From: Prevotella sp. | GTDB lineage: Bacteria; Bacteroidota; Bacteroidia; Bacteroidales; Bacteroidaceae | Reading direction: 5' to 3' | DNA length: 64,000 nt | Assembly: GCA_017545045.1 (NCBI GenBank) | Contig: JAFYDA010000051.1 | Span: 1-64,000, forward strand | Part shown: one piece after another, positions 7,145 to 16,522 of the stretch | How the letters are laid out: every line of letters starts with the position of its first letter | Numbering within the stretch: the stretch's first letter is position 1 | Program-made: the position numbers and the translations under genes | The notes under the pieces: model-generated | The model's database searches: none | What the model saw: only the letters and a program-made list of their open reading frames with translations | What the model was told of the DNA's origin: nothing

Positions 7145-9310
7145 ATGAGACAGAAATCGGCTATTTGCCTTTGGCTGTTAGCTGTTGGCTCGTGGGCCCA
7201 AACCAACCATGTCTGGCGAACAGACAGCCTGCAAGAGGTGGTGGTGACGGGTACTGGTACACAACACTTGCTGAAGGATGCACCAGTGCAGACTGAGGTC
7301 ATCACAAGCAAGATGCTACGTAGCTACGGCGGTAAAAGCCTGGAGGATATTCTCTCGGGACTGACGGCATCGTTCGCCTTCAGCGAAGACGACATGGGCT
7401 CACAGATGCAACTCAACGGTCTGGGCAACAACTATATACTGATTCTCATTGACGGCAAGCGCATTCACGGCGACGTGGGCGGGCAGAACGACCTTAGCCT
7501 CATCGACCCGCACAACATCGAGAAGATAGAAATCGTCAAGGGTGCGTCATCGGCCCTCTATGGCTCGGATGCCATAGCTGGTGTGGTGAACATCATCACC
7601 AAAAAGCACAACGAGGGTCTGCTCTTCGAAAACAGCACACGCGGCGGTAGCTACGGTGATCTGCGCCAGCACAACGGACTGGGACTGGCTGTCGGTCGTC
7701 TGAAAAGTTATACGAACTTCCAGTTGCAGCACAGTGACGGATGGCAGAACACGGCAACAGAGGATCCCAGTCAGACGGAGTTCCTGATTACCGATTCAAG
7801 GAACAAGACCGTGAACCGCCACACCAACTGGCAGGTGTCAGAGCGCCTAACCTACGAGCCGACGAAGAACATAGAACTCTATGCTGAGGGGAGCACCTAC
7901 TGGAAACGCATCTACCGACCCAGCGGTAAATATGCCTCCGACATGAAATTCTACGACCTGCAGTACCGCAACCAGAGTCTGGCGGCGGGCGGGAAATGGT
8001 ATCTCGGAGGGAAAAAGAAAGAGGAGGGAAACATCATGACCCTTGACGTGAACTGGGACCGTCATGCCTACTACTATTATTATACGGCGGAGTGGGCCAT
8101 GGGCGACGGTTTCGATCAGCAAGGAAACTTTACCACCTACTACCCTTACTTCCGTGACGACGAAGTGCTGCAGAGCGACCAACGTCGCACGATGGCTCAT
8201 CTAAAAGGCATCTTTTCACTGCCATACGACAATCGGCTGAGTGCTGGACTGGAATGGCGCTATGACTACCTTGAGGCACCAATGCGCGTCGAAGGCGGGG
8301 TTGCCAGAGACAATACCGAAGCTCTCTACGTTCAGGACGAGTGGCGTCGTCCTATCTACGGTGGCAATGCCACCGTCTACCTAACGCCTGGTCTCCGTCT
8401 GAACCACAACCCGCAGTTCGGTAACCGGCTCACACCCAAAGTCTCCGGCATGCTCTCCATCGGCAACGACTTCCGCCTGCGTGCCACATGGAGCCAGGGT
8501 TTCAAGACGCCCACACCCAAGGAACAGCACTATCGCTACGTGAAGTATATGAACGGCACCTATTTATATATAGGCAACGAAGACCTGACACCGCAGACAT
8601 CGAACTACTATGCCGTGAGTGGCGAGTACAACTGGCAGGGGCTGAACGTGACGGTGACCGGTTACGTGAACGACGTGGACAACATGATAACGCTTGTTAC
8701 CATCCCCAACACCCAGGCACCCGCCGCATATATCGTGACTTACGACCCGAAGAAGACACGGCAATACCAGAACTTAGAGTCGGCTAAGACCAAGGGCGTC
8801 GACGTGTCGGTGCGCTACCGCCTGAACCGCGACTGGATGCTGGGCGGCAGTTACAGCTATCTCGACACTGAAGCCAAACAATATGACACGACCCACGAGC
8901 GGCTAACAGACGTCGTCATTGACGGCACCGCCCACCACAAGGGCAGCTGGTTTGCCATGTGGAGCCACGAGTTCTCACGTAAATACAATATGGGCATTGG
9001 ACTTTATGGCCGCATGTCATCAAAGCGCTATTATCAGATCGACGGCGACGGAAAGGGCTATCAAATATGGCGTATGTCTACCAACCATGAGTTTTCCGCG
9101 GCTCGGAAATGGCTCTTTCGTGTGGAGGCTGGCATCGACAACATCTTCAACTACGTCGACCGCACGCCCCATGGCCTGCACCTCGGCACAACCACCCCAG
9201 GGCGCACCATCTATGCCACTGTCACCGTTCGTTTTGCCCAAGGGAAGAATCTGAAATTTACAAACAACAATAAGTCTAATTCTAAAACAAATGAAAATGA
9301 AACAGATTAA
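7145..9310 (+). CDS. btuB: TonB-dependent outer-membrane receptor, BtuB-like
   Basis: A 721-residue TonB-dependent receptor. It has a signal peptide (to about residue 19), a TonB box LQEVVVTGTG near 29-38, a plug with NYILILIDGKRIHGDVGG and IVKGASSALYGSDAIAGVVNII, and a 22-strand-type barrel with a beta-signal TIYATVTVRF. The cobalamin riboswitch directly upstream makes corrinoid uptake the best guess. The reading frame runs about 24 residues past the beta-signal into an Asn/Lys-rich tail, and its last 20 bases overlap the start of the chelatase gene. Most outer-membrane barrels end at the beta-signal, so this tail is odd. The ATG at 7145 fits the signal peptide. Confidence 0.88.
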   Translation: MRQKSAICLWLLAVGSWAQTNHVWRTDSLQEVVVTGTGTQHLLKDAPVQTEVITSKMLRSYGGKSLEDILSGLTASFAFSEDDMGSQMQLNGLGNNYILILIDGKRIHGDVGGQNDLSLIDPHNIEKIEIVKGASSALYGSDAIAGVVNIITKKHNEGLLFENSTRGGSYGDLRQHNGLGLAVGRLKSYTNFQLQHSDGWQNTATEDPSQTEFLITDSRNKTVNRHTNWQVSERLTYEPTKNIELYAEGSTYWKRIYRPSGKYASDMKFYDLQYRNQSLAAGGKWYLGGKKKEEGNIMTLDVNWDRHAYYYYYTAEWAMGDGFDQQGNFTTYYPYFRDDEVLQSDQRRTMAHLKGIFSLPYDNRLSAGLEWRYDYLEAPMRVEGGVARDNTEALYVQDEWRRPIYGGNATVYLTPGLRLNHNPQFGNRLTPKVSGMLSIGNDFRLRATWSQGFKTPTPKEQHYRYVKYMNGTYLYIGNEDLTPQTSNYYAVSGEYNWQGLNVTVTGYVNDVDNMITLVTIPNTQAPAAYIVTYDPKKTRQYQNLESAKTKGVDVSVRYRLNRDWMLGGSYSYLDTEAKQYDTTHERLTDVVIDGTAHHKGSWFAMWSHEFSRKYNMGIGLYGRMSSKRYYQIDGDGKGYQIWRMSTNHEFSAARKWLFRVEAGIDNIFNYVDRTPHGLHLGTTTPGRTIYATVTVRFAQGKNLKFTNNNKSNSKTNENETD

Positions 9311-10457
9311 GTATTTAGTGATGGCATTCGCAGCCGTTTGCCTCACTGCCGGTCTCGCTTCTTGCGAGAAGGAGAAAGAAGTAGAGAAAATTGTCGAGAA
9401 GCCCGTCGAGGTGGTTGTCAAGGACACCGTCAAGGTCGAGAAAGACAACAACTGGTCGCGCTATCAGGCAATTGTGACAGCCGATGTCGTCAGTAAGAAA
9501 CAACACGACAAAGCCATCCTGCTCGTAGCATTCGGTTCTACGTGGGAGCAGGCTTTCGATGCTTTTGACATGACCATCGATGCCTACAAGACAGCATTCC
9601 CCAACTATGACATTTTCCTGAGCTACTCTTCAGCCATCTGTATCAATCGTGCTGCTGCCGGTGAGAACGGCGTAACCCGCAACTACTACGCACCTCCCTT
9701 CTGGCTCAACGCCTTTGCTGCCGACGGCGTGCAGTACAAGGAAATCGTGGTTCAGTCGTTGCAGGTGATTCCCGGTGAGGAGTATACCCGTGTGATCAAC
9801 TACATCAAAGACTTCGCCAACAATGCCAACGGCGACCTCGATGACAGCTATCTGGCCACCGTGACGCTGAAGCTCGGCGTGCCCCTGTTGCAGGATGCCG
9901 AGGCTGACGTGAACCTCGTGGCTAAGGAACTGAACGATCTTTACAGCACCTATGCCGCTCAGGGAACTGTTGCCTTTATGGGTCACGGCAACCCCGATGA
10001 GTACGACACCTATAAGGCCAACGTGCGTTACACCCAACTCGAAGAGGCTCTGCAGAAGTACAACAAGAACTACTTTGTAGGTACTGTGGACATGATGAAG
10101 AATTTCAAGACCAACGTCTGGGCTCGTATGACAGCAGCAGGCATCACCAGCGGAAAGGTGTTCCTGCACCCGCTGATGTCCATCAACGGTGATCACGGCC
10201 ATAACGACATGGGCGGTGACGATGATGACAACTGGGAAGACGGTAAAGGCTTCACACCCAACGAAGAGGGCGAGGTTGAGGATACCTCGTGGAAAATGTA
10301 CTTCCAGCATCTGGGCTATGAGTGCAATGATAACACTGTACTGCCCTATGGTCTGCTTGAACTGCCCACCATCCGTAGCGTGTGGATGAAGCACACGCAG
10401 GAAGCTATCGACGGCGAACCCCTCGAATACTACCATTCGAAGAATCCTGAAGAATAA
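9291..10457 (+). CDS. cbiK: Exported CbiK-type cobaltochelatase-like lipoprotein
   Basis: A 388-residue class II chelatase related to sirohydrochlorin cobaltochelatase CbiK. It begins with a lipoprotein signal (LTAGLASC, Cys about residue 26) and a charged linker of V-E-K repeats (about 27-55). The chelatase proper runs from KAILLVAFGSTWEQAF. Conserved active-site pieces are MGHGNPDEYD (His232) and GDHGHNDMGGDDDDNW (His302), followed by an acidic insertion before the C-terminal helix. Cytoplasmic CbiK inserts cobalt into sirohydrochlorin; an exported form, as in Desulfovibrio CbiK-P or Porphyromonas IhtB, may instead bind or demetallate tetrapyrroles at the cell surface or in the periplasm. 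It overlaps btuB by 20 bases and precedes a second receptor. Confidence 0.85.
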   Translation: MKMKQIKYLVMAFAAVCLTAGLASCEKEKEVEKIVEKPVEVVVKDTVKVEKDNNWSRYQAIVTADVVSKKQHDKAILLVAFGSTWEQAFDAFDMTIDAYKTAFPNYDIFLSYSSAICINRAAAGENGVTRNYYAPPFWLNAFAADGVQYKEIVVQSLQVIPGEEYTRVINYIKDFANNANGDLDDSYLATVTLKLGVPLLQDAEADVNLVAKELNDLYSTYAAQGTVAFMGHGNPDEYDTYKANVRYTQLEEALQKYNKNYFVGTVDMMKNFKTNVWARMTAAGITSGKVFLHPLMSINGDHGHNDMGGDDDDNWEDGKGFTPNEEGEVEDTSWKMYFQHLGYECNDNTVLPYGLLELPTIRSVWMKHTQEAIDGEPLEYYHSKNPEE

Positions 10458-10469
10458 TCTCTCTCTCTT

Positions 10470-12539
10470 ATGTTAATGCTTCAAAAGCTAATAGTATTAG
10501 CAGTGGCACTCCTTTCGGGGAGTGCCGCTTTCTCCCAAATCCACAAAAAGGGAAGTGTAGACACTATCGCACATTCCTTGAATCTAAACCCTGTGGTTGT
10601 CACTGGCTCTGGTCACCATCAACGCCTGAAGACAACTGCCACCCCCGTTCATGTGCTCTCTGCACAGGAAATCCACGAACAAGGCATCACCAATCTCGGC
10701 GATGCCCTGACACGTATGTTGCCACAGGCATCGATGGCACCTAACTCCATGGGAACGTTCCTTCGCATCAATGGGTTAGGCAACAAGTACATCCTCATTC
10801 TCATCAATGGACAGAAACTCTCTGGCGACATCTCCAACAACGTTGACCTGTCACGTATCAATATGTCACGCGTCAAACGTATCGAGATTCTTGACGGCGC
10901 CGCATCGTCTCTCTACGGCTCTGATGCCATCGGAGGTGTTGTCAACATCATCACTGACCAGCCCACCCAGCAGCTTGTCTGCGTTACCAGCGATACTCGC
11001 ATCAGCGGTCAAGGTGTACTCACAGAGGCAGTCAATCTCGATATTTATAAAAACGGCTTCGGCTCCTATACCTCCTTCACTCACGACCGTGCCGACAGCT
11101 ATCAGAACAACAATCTGGAATACATCAAGGGTTCAGATACCGAGACCCAACAGACCATAGCCCCTCTCTTTACGGGCTATCGTTCCAACATCATCGGACA
11201 GAAACTAACCTACAGTCCCAATCAGCACTTGGCGCTCAATGCCGGTTTAGACTACTCATATAAAATTACCAATCGGCCTAACACACGCAACGACATCACT
11301 GGCGGAACAGACTACGAGATGCGATACAAAGGATTCCGATGGAATATAGGCGGCATCTATAAGTTCACTGCCCAAAATTCGCTGCAAGCAAACTTCACAG
11401 TCGACCGTTTTCGCTATGGCAAGGAGTATGATGTGCAAACAAAGGATTACGCCATTGGCGACTATGTTCAGTCGAAGAAACAGCGCACCATGGATAGTGA
11501 GATAAAGACCATCCTCGGACTCACGAAAGGCAGTACCACCATCTTTGGTGCCGACTGGCGCAAGGACTGGCTGACAGCCACTTCAGGAGAAATTCAACAA
11601 CATGCTTATACTTTGGCTGCTTATGCCCAGCATGAACATCGCTTCCTGCAAATCATGACAGCGACACTCGGATTGCGTTATACCAACCATGAAACCTTCG
11701 GCAGCCAACTGACACCTAAAGTCGTGCTGATGGCAGCACCCAGTGACTTCCGATTTCGTGCTACCTATTCGGAAGGATTCCGCGCCCCTGGACTTGATGA
11801 AATATACTACCGCTATTTCAGTGTCAACCGAGGCAAACCCCAGATTATCTTCGGCAACCGTGACCTCAAGGCCGAACACAGCCACTACATGTCGCTGAAT
11901 GCCGAATACAGAAATGATGTCATTGCCGTCAGTCTGACAGGATTCCTTAACTTTATCAACAACATGATTGTGCGTCAAGACATCAGTGTCGATGAAGCAA
12001 CACTGACTCGCCTTCGTAAGGATTTTCCTGAAATGACCGATGAACAAGCCTCAAAACTTGAACGTTATTCCCTCTATCAGAACAGCGACCTTGGCAATGT
12101 CAAAGGACTGCAACTTAATGTCTCAGCAAACATCTTCAAGGGTTTCAATCTTTCTGCCAATTATGCTTACACATACGCCCGTAATAAAAGTAACGACGAA
12201 TGGACCGTTATGGAACGTAGCATCCGCAATGCAGCCACCATTGTAGCAGATTTTCATCATTCATGGGGCAGCTATGCGCTAAACGTCAATCTTAACGGCA
12301 AATTGCAGTCAAAAACTTACTACACCAGCTATGAAGATGCTCCAGGTTTCGGCCTTTGGAATCTCAACACCATACATACCATCAATGCAACCAACTGGGC
12401 CGTTTTTGAGACCAGCATTGGCGTTGACAATCTATTTGACCGCGTTGATTGTCGCATAGACTCCAGTAATCGTCGATATGCCCTCTACACACCCGGGCGT
12501 ATGCTGGTAGTAGGACTGAAAATCAGATTTAAGCAATAG
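10470..12539 (+). CDS. TonB-dependent outer-membrane receptor, second BtuB-like copy
   Basis: A 689-residue TonB-dependent receptor with a signal peptide (about 1-22), a TonB box LNPVVVTGSG, a plug with NKYILILINGQKLSGD and ILDGAASSLYGSDAIGGVVNII, and a barrel ending LVVGLKIRFKQ. It resembles the btuB product encoded 1.2 kb upstream in layout and plug motifs but is clearly divergent, so it is a paralogue and not a recent duplicate. It starts 12 bases after the chelatase gene and ends at a strong terminator, placing all three genes in one riboswitch-controlled unit. Likely ligands are corrinoids or another metallated tetrapyrrole. The first of two close ATGs (10470, 10476) is used. Confidence 0.87.
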   Translation: MLMLQKLIVLAVALLSGSAAFSQIHKKGSVDTIAHSLNLNPVVVTGSGHHQRLKTTATPVHVLSAQEIHEQGITNLGDALTRMLPQASMAPNSMGTFLRINGLGNKYILILINGQKLSGDISNNVDLSRINMSRVKRIEILDGAASSLYGSDAIGGVVNIITDQPTQQLVCVTSDTRISGQGVLTEAVNLDIYKNGFGSYTSFTHDRADSYQNNNLEYIKGSDTETQQTIAPLFTGYRSNIIGQKLTYSPNQHLALNAGLDYSYKITNRPNTRNDITGGTDYEMRYKGFRWNIGGIYKFTAQNSLQANFTVDRFRYGKEYDVQTKDYAIGDYVQSKKQRTMDSEIKTILGLTKGSTTIFGADWRKDWLTATSGEIQQHAYTLAAYAQHEHRFLQIMTATLGLRYTNHETFGSQLTPKVVLMAAPSDFRFRATYSEGFRAPGLDEIYYRYFSVNRGKPQIIFGNRDLKAEHSHYMSLNAEYRNDVIAVSLTGFLNFINNMIVRQDISVDEATLTRLRKDFPEMTDEQASKLERYSLYQNSDLGNVKGLQLNVSANIFKGFNLSANYAYTYARNKSNDEWTVMERSIRNAATIVADFHHSWGSYALNVNLNGKLQSKTYYTSYEDAPGFGLWNLNTIHTINATNWAVFETSIGVDNLFDRVDCRIDSSNRRYALYTPGRMLVVGLKIRFKQ

Positions 12540-12578
12540 ACAGACAAAACCTACATGTATTATTATATAAGTTGTTTA

Positions 12579-12614
12579 GGGGGATTTGCCGTGAGGCAAG
12601 TCTCCTTTTTTTTT
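12579..12614 (+). terminator. Rho-independent terminator of the btuB unit
   Basis: GGGGGATTTGCC (12579-12590), loop GTGA, and GGCAAGTCTCC (12595-12605) pair over about 11 bp with G-U pairs, followed by nine T residues (12606-12614). It closes the plus-strand receptor unit and overlaps the stop codon of the convergent minus-strand gene. Confidence 0.9.
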
Positions 12615-15600
12615 AGTTGCCCATCATGCGTGGTCCATCACCGAAGCGACCTCCACGATCGCCGCCACGTCCCCAGCGTTCACCATCACCATCGCCTCCA
12701 CGGCCGCCACCGCCACCACGTCCACCACGTCCACCGAAGACATTCAGACGGTAACTGACGTGAAGCATGGCGTAACTCGTGATGGCGTTCACTTCGCGGT
12801 CAGTCCATCCGTTGGCACTGACATTACGCGTAAAATTGGTCTGTTCATGCAGGATGTCGTACCACTGTAGCATGACGGTGAGCGCCTTTCCGCGCAGGAA
12901 GCTATAGCTCAGTTGGGCATTCCATATCAGTTCATTGGTGTTGAGCGTCGCGTCGCTATAGCCGCGCTTACTATAGACATGGAAGTCGGTGGAAAGCACA
13001 GGCCATGACGGAGCGTTAGAAGCTCGTCGTCCCTGCAGCTGATTCAGGTCTACGCGGGTATTGCCGCCGTAGTTGTAGTTCCAAGTCGTCAGGTTGCGCG
13101 AAGCCTGCAGGCGGTTCTCGGTACGGGCGTAAGTGGCCCGTATGTTCAGTGAGAAATTGAACCACCGGTTGCGGAAGCTGAGCGACATGTCGGGCGAGAG
13201 GTTATAGGTATGCGTGACATTACGGTCGGGCGTAGCAGTACGATTCAGGTTGACATAGCCCACCTGATGGCGGTAGTTGCCGTTGATACCGCCACTGAAG
13301 TCCCAGCGATTCAGTGTGTCGAGTCCTATGTTGAACGAACCGCCACCGTTGATGTTCCAGTTGCCGTTGATATTCTCCGGACGCGTAATGCGACCGCCCG
13401 TCTGCTCATTGTAGGTGACGATGTTGCCCACGCTGTTGCTTGTGCGCTGCCAGTTGGCGTTGGCACTGAAGCTCCAGTGGCGCTGCGCCTTGGGCACCAT
13501 GAAGCCGAGGCTGTCCTCGACCAGCGTGGGCGCACGCTGTTTCTGGAAATTGGTGCTGAGGTTGGTGGTGAACGACGGCTTCAGGCCTGGATTACCTTCT
13601 GTGATTGACAGTGGGTTGGTATCGTCGTAGATATTGAGCAACTGGGTGATACTGGGTTGCGAAGTCTGCCCGCGGAACTGCACCTGCCAGTTCGTCTGCT
13701 GATTGAAGCGGTAGCGCATGTTCAGAGTTGGCGAGAAGTTGGTGACGGTACGCACTGTGTCGACAGGGCGGCCTAAATACTGCTGTATGAAGTGGGTGCG
13801 CTGGGGCTGGGCCGTCACACCGAGGTTCATGTTAATCTTGTCGCGCACCAGCCGCAACTGCACATCAATGTTCTGACCGTACTCCGTACGCTCGGAATAG
13901 CGGCTCAGGCTGGTGCTGAGATAGTCTTCATAGGGATTGTCCAGATAGCCGAAGAGGCGTGTCCAGTCACGGTAGGCATTGAGCAGGTCACTGAATTCTT
14001 CCTGGGTATAGTCGGGGAAGTCGTAGGTCGAGGGGTCGTTCTTCTGATGGCTGTAGTTGTAGCGGTAGTTCAGCTGAAGGAAGATGCCCTGTGCGCCGAA
14101 GTTGCGCCGACCGCCACCGTCTCCGCGTCCGCGACCAAAGGGGCCTCTGCTCTGTTGACGCTGGGTAGTGTCTATTGGTTCCGGTTTGGGTTTGAATGTA
14201 TAGAGCGGCTCGGTGTAGGTGATGCCGATGGAGTAGCTGAAGTTGTCGCTGGGTGTCTTGGTGTAGCGGTTGGTCTGGTACGTGGAGTCCTGACCAAAAC
14301 GGTTCTTCTGCTGGTAAAGCCGTACAAAGGAGAGGTTGGCGTTCTGGTTATCGCCGTCGCGATAATTGATGTTCGAGCTGATAGCCACGTTACGTCCTCT
14401 ATTGCCGAAGCGGCGATAGAGTTGTATCTGTGAGCTGATATTCTTGTTGTCGCCGTTGCTCAACGACTTGTTTTGACGACTGTTGACTATCAGTTCTTTC
14501 TCAGCCATCGTGTTCAGACTCTCCGAACTCAGTGCGTCGCTTACGTAGTCGAAGGGATCGGCATTGAATGAGGCATTGTTGGAAAAGCTCCTGCTGTCAC
14601 TGGTCCCGATGCTGACGTTTGGCCGGAACGACAGTGTGGTCAGCGAGTCGATGGCCCACTGCAGGTTCATGTTACCCGTCCAGTTGTTGTTGCGCGAATA
14701 GCTCTGACTAATGCTGTTGGAGAAGGCACCACCTCGGGTATTGACGAAATTCTCCGACCCTGTGCGATTCCAGTTGTCAGCGTCGTTGTGGTTCCATGTC
14801 ACGCGGCCACTCATTCTCAGGTTGCCGCCGTTCTCCTTGCGTCCACTCTCGTAGCTGGCGTCCAGAGCAGCGGTCTTGTTGTCTCGTTGGCCATTGTTGT
14901 TGCCGCGCCCACGCCCACCACGTCCGGAGAAGTTACGATCATTCACGTTATTGGCATTGCCCATAAAAGTGTAGCGCACAGCACCGAACGGCTTCATGGC
15001 CGTCAGGCGGATACCATAGCGTTTATCTGTACCATAGCCCAAGTCCGGGTTGGCTTGGATGCCGTTGCGGGCACTGCGCTTGGTAGTGAACTCCAGCACG
15101 AAGTCATCGTTGCCATCGTCGACACCCGTCATGCGTGACAGGTCGCTCTTCTCGTCGTAGGCCTTCACCTTGTCTATCACGTAAGAGGGCAGATTCTTCA
15201 TCACCGCATCATTGTTGCCGGTCATGAAGTCACGACCGTCGAGCTTAAACTTCTTCACCTCTTTACCGTTGATAGAGATTTTGCCATCATCATCGATTTT
15301 TGCACCTGGCAGAACCTCGACCAATGCCTCGATAACCGACCCTTCCGGTACGCGGAAAGCATCCGCATTATATATCACCGTATCATCCTTGATGACCATC
15401 TTGGGAATATTTGCCGTCACCACAGCCTCGTCCAACTGCACCGAATTGGGTTTCATCTTCAGCATACCCATTGCCAGCGACTTGCCGGTCATCGTCAAGT
15501 TCTTTCTTATCTCTTCGTAGCCAAGGAATGTCACCTTAAGCAGATAACTGCCTGACTTCACACCGCTAAACGAAAACTGTCCCTGACTATCAGAAAAGGT

Positions 15601-15786
15601 GCCAGAGATAAAAGCCGTGTCATTCTTACTTACTTTAAATAATTGCAGGGTTGCCCGCTCCAGTGCATCGCCACTATCCGCATCAACAATCTTACCGCTC
15701 ATCATCCGTTGTTGAGCAGCGACGGTCAATGTCGCCATCAATAGCATTATGATGAGTACTAAAGATTTGACTCTTGGTTTCGCCAT
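12613..15786 (-). CDS. Large outer-membrane beta-barrel protein with carboxypeptidase-regulatory-like domain and Arg-Gly-rich tail
   Basis: A 1057-residue outer-membrane protein: signal peptide (to about residue 25, VAAQ), a CarboxypepD_reg-like domain (about 28-105, GKIVDADSGDALERATLQLF...GSYLLKVTFLGY), a plug-like region with MVIKDDTVIYNADAF and GKEVKKFKLDGRDF, and a long barrel of the OMP_b-brl_3 type. These resemble TonB receptors without a clear TonB box and their cargo is unknown. There are Gly-Arg-rich insertions near 290-300 and 550-570. After the last apparent strand (HVSYRLNVF) comes a tail of about 45 residues made of Gly, Arg and Asp. Monocistronic; no TAnnTTTG motif seen just upstream. 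Confidence 0.82.
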   Translation of the reverse strand: MAKPRVKSLVLIIMLLMATLTVAAQQRMMSGKIVDADSGDALERATLQLFKVSKNDTAFISGTFSDSQGQFSFSGVKSGSYLLKVTFLGYEEIRKNLTMTGKSLAMGMLKMKPNSVQLDEAVVTANIPKMVIKDDTVIYNADAFRVPEGSVIEALVEVLPGAKIDDDGKISINGKEVKKFKLDGRDFMTGNNDAVMKNLPSYVIDKVKAYDEKSDLSRMTGVDDGNDDFVLEFTTKRSARNGIQANPDLGYGTDKRYGIRLTAMKPFGAVRYTFMGNANNVNDRNFSGRGGRGRGNNNGQRDNKTAALDASYESGRKENGGNLRMSGRVTWNHNDADNWNRTGSENFVNTRGGAFSNSISQSYSRNNNWTGNMNLQWAIDSLTTLSFRPNVSIGTSDSRSFSNNASFNADPFDYVSDALSSESLNTMAEKELIVNSRQNKSLSNGDNKNISSQIQLYRRFGNRGRNVAISSNINYRDGDNQNANLSFVRLYQQKNRFGQDSTYQTNRYTKTPSDNFSYSIGITYTEPLYTFKPKPEPIDTTQRQQSRGPFGRGRGDGGGRRNFGAQGIFLQLNYRYNYSHQKNDPSTYDFPDYTQEEFSDLLNAYRDWTRLFGYLDNPYEDYLSTSLSRYSERTEYGQNIDVQLRLVRDKINMNLGVTAQPQRTHFIQQYLGRPVDTVRTVTNFSPTLNMRYRFNQQTNWQVQFRGQTSQPSITQLLNIYDDTNPLSITEGNPGLKPSFTTNLSTNFQKQRAPTLVEDSLGFMVPKAQRHWSFSANANWQRTSNSVGNIVTYNEQTGGRITRPENINGNWNINGGGSFNIGLDTLNRWDFSGGINGNYRHQVGYVNLNRTATPDRNVTHTYNLSPDMSLSFRNRWFNFSLNIRATYARTENRLQASRNLTTWNYNYGGNTRVDLNQLQGRRASNAPSWPVLSTDFHVYSKRGYSDATLNTNELIWNAQLSYSFLRGKALTVMLQWYDILHEQTNFTRNVSANGWTDREVNAITSYAMLHVSYRLNVFGGRGGRGGGGGRGGDGDGERWGRGGDRGGRFGDGPRMMGN

Positions 15787-15871
15787 TTTTCGTCGGTCTA
15801 GTCTTAGAATTAAATAAATACTACTACATAGACTACCAACGCTGAATAGTGTTTAATTGTCTGATTGAGAT

Positions 15872-16522
15872 TTAGCACTTATTAACTTGAGCATTCACCA
15901 AACGCATGACGCTATCAGCTAACCGCTCGTAGACAAGCCCCAGTCCTGCGAAATGATTCAGGCTATTGAGTGCAGCCTTGCGAACAGACAAATTTGATGA
16001 CCCCAGGGCTGCATGTGCCTGGTCAAGGTATTCGCTGATACCACGTTCGTTGGGTTCCTGACCATTCATGAACAGACGGCTGAGCACATGGAAGCCGCAA
16101 ATCTGATACAAATCCTTGTCTGACGCAATCCATTCATAGGCCTTCATTGGAGCATAGGGCAGATACTGGTAGAGATTCATCGCCGCCTGTTCAGCTATCT
16201 CAACAGTCTCGGTTTGCTCCATCCATATATCGACGACCTCAGGCAGGATGACATCAGCCGGCATCAACATCGTTGCCAAAATCTTACATTCACGCACATT
16301 TTCCTTCCAGAGTGCGATAGCCAACTCATATAATGAGTCCTCTGGTACTTCATGCCTGAGATCATCTGCCTTCTCACGCAGTCGCAATAGTGTTGCACCC
16401 CAGTTCAGATGATAGTCCACACCCTTCTCACGCATAGACTGAGCCACCTGACCATCCATCATCAGACGGAACGAGCGTTTAATATCCTTTATCTTTTCGT
16501 CAATGTTCATAGGGGTCATCAT
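15872..16522 (-). CDS. DNA alkylation repair (AlkD-like) HEAT-repeat protein
   Basis: A 216-residue all-helical protein resembling the AlkD/AlkC-like DNA alkylation repair family: GVDYHLNWGATLLRLREKA, then YELAIALWKENVRECKILATMLM, and repeated helical pairs with VRKAALNSLNHFAGLG near the C-terminus. AlkD members excise bulky or cationic alkyl-purines, but the shorter Bacteroidota members have not all been shown to be glycosylases, so activity is inferred from the fold. The ATG at 16522 overlaps the stop of the M49 peptidase gene by 4 bases (ATGA), indicating coupling; ATGs at 16519 and 16510 are alternatives. Confidence 0.72.
   Translation of the reverse strand: MMTPMNIDEKIKDIKRSFRLMMDGQVAQSMREKGVDYHLNWGATLLRLREKADDLRHEVPEDSLYELAIALWKENVRECKILATMLMPADVILPEVVDIWMEQTETVEIAEQAAMNLYQYLPYAPMKAYEWIASDKDLYQICGFHVLSRLFMNGQEPNERGISEYLDQAHAALGSSNLSVRKAALNSLNHFAGLGLVYERLADSVMRLVNAQVNKC

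Noticed and set aside
9630..10436. Open frame of 268 codons on the minus strand
   Set aside because: It is the antisense of the chelatase gene, whose motifs and lipobox are clear; the translation has no recognisable motif.
13792..14433. Open frame of 213 codons on the plus strand
   Set aside because: Antisense of the large barrel protein gene; Val/Ala/Gly-rich shadow typical of GC-rich opposite strands.
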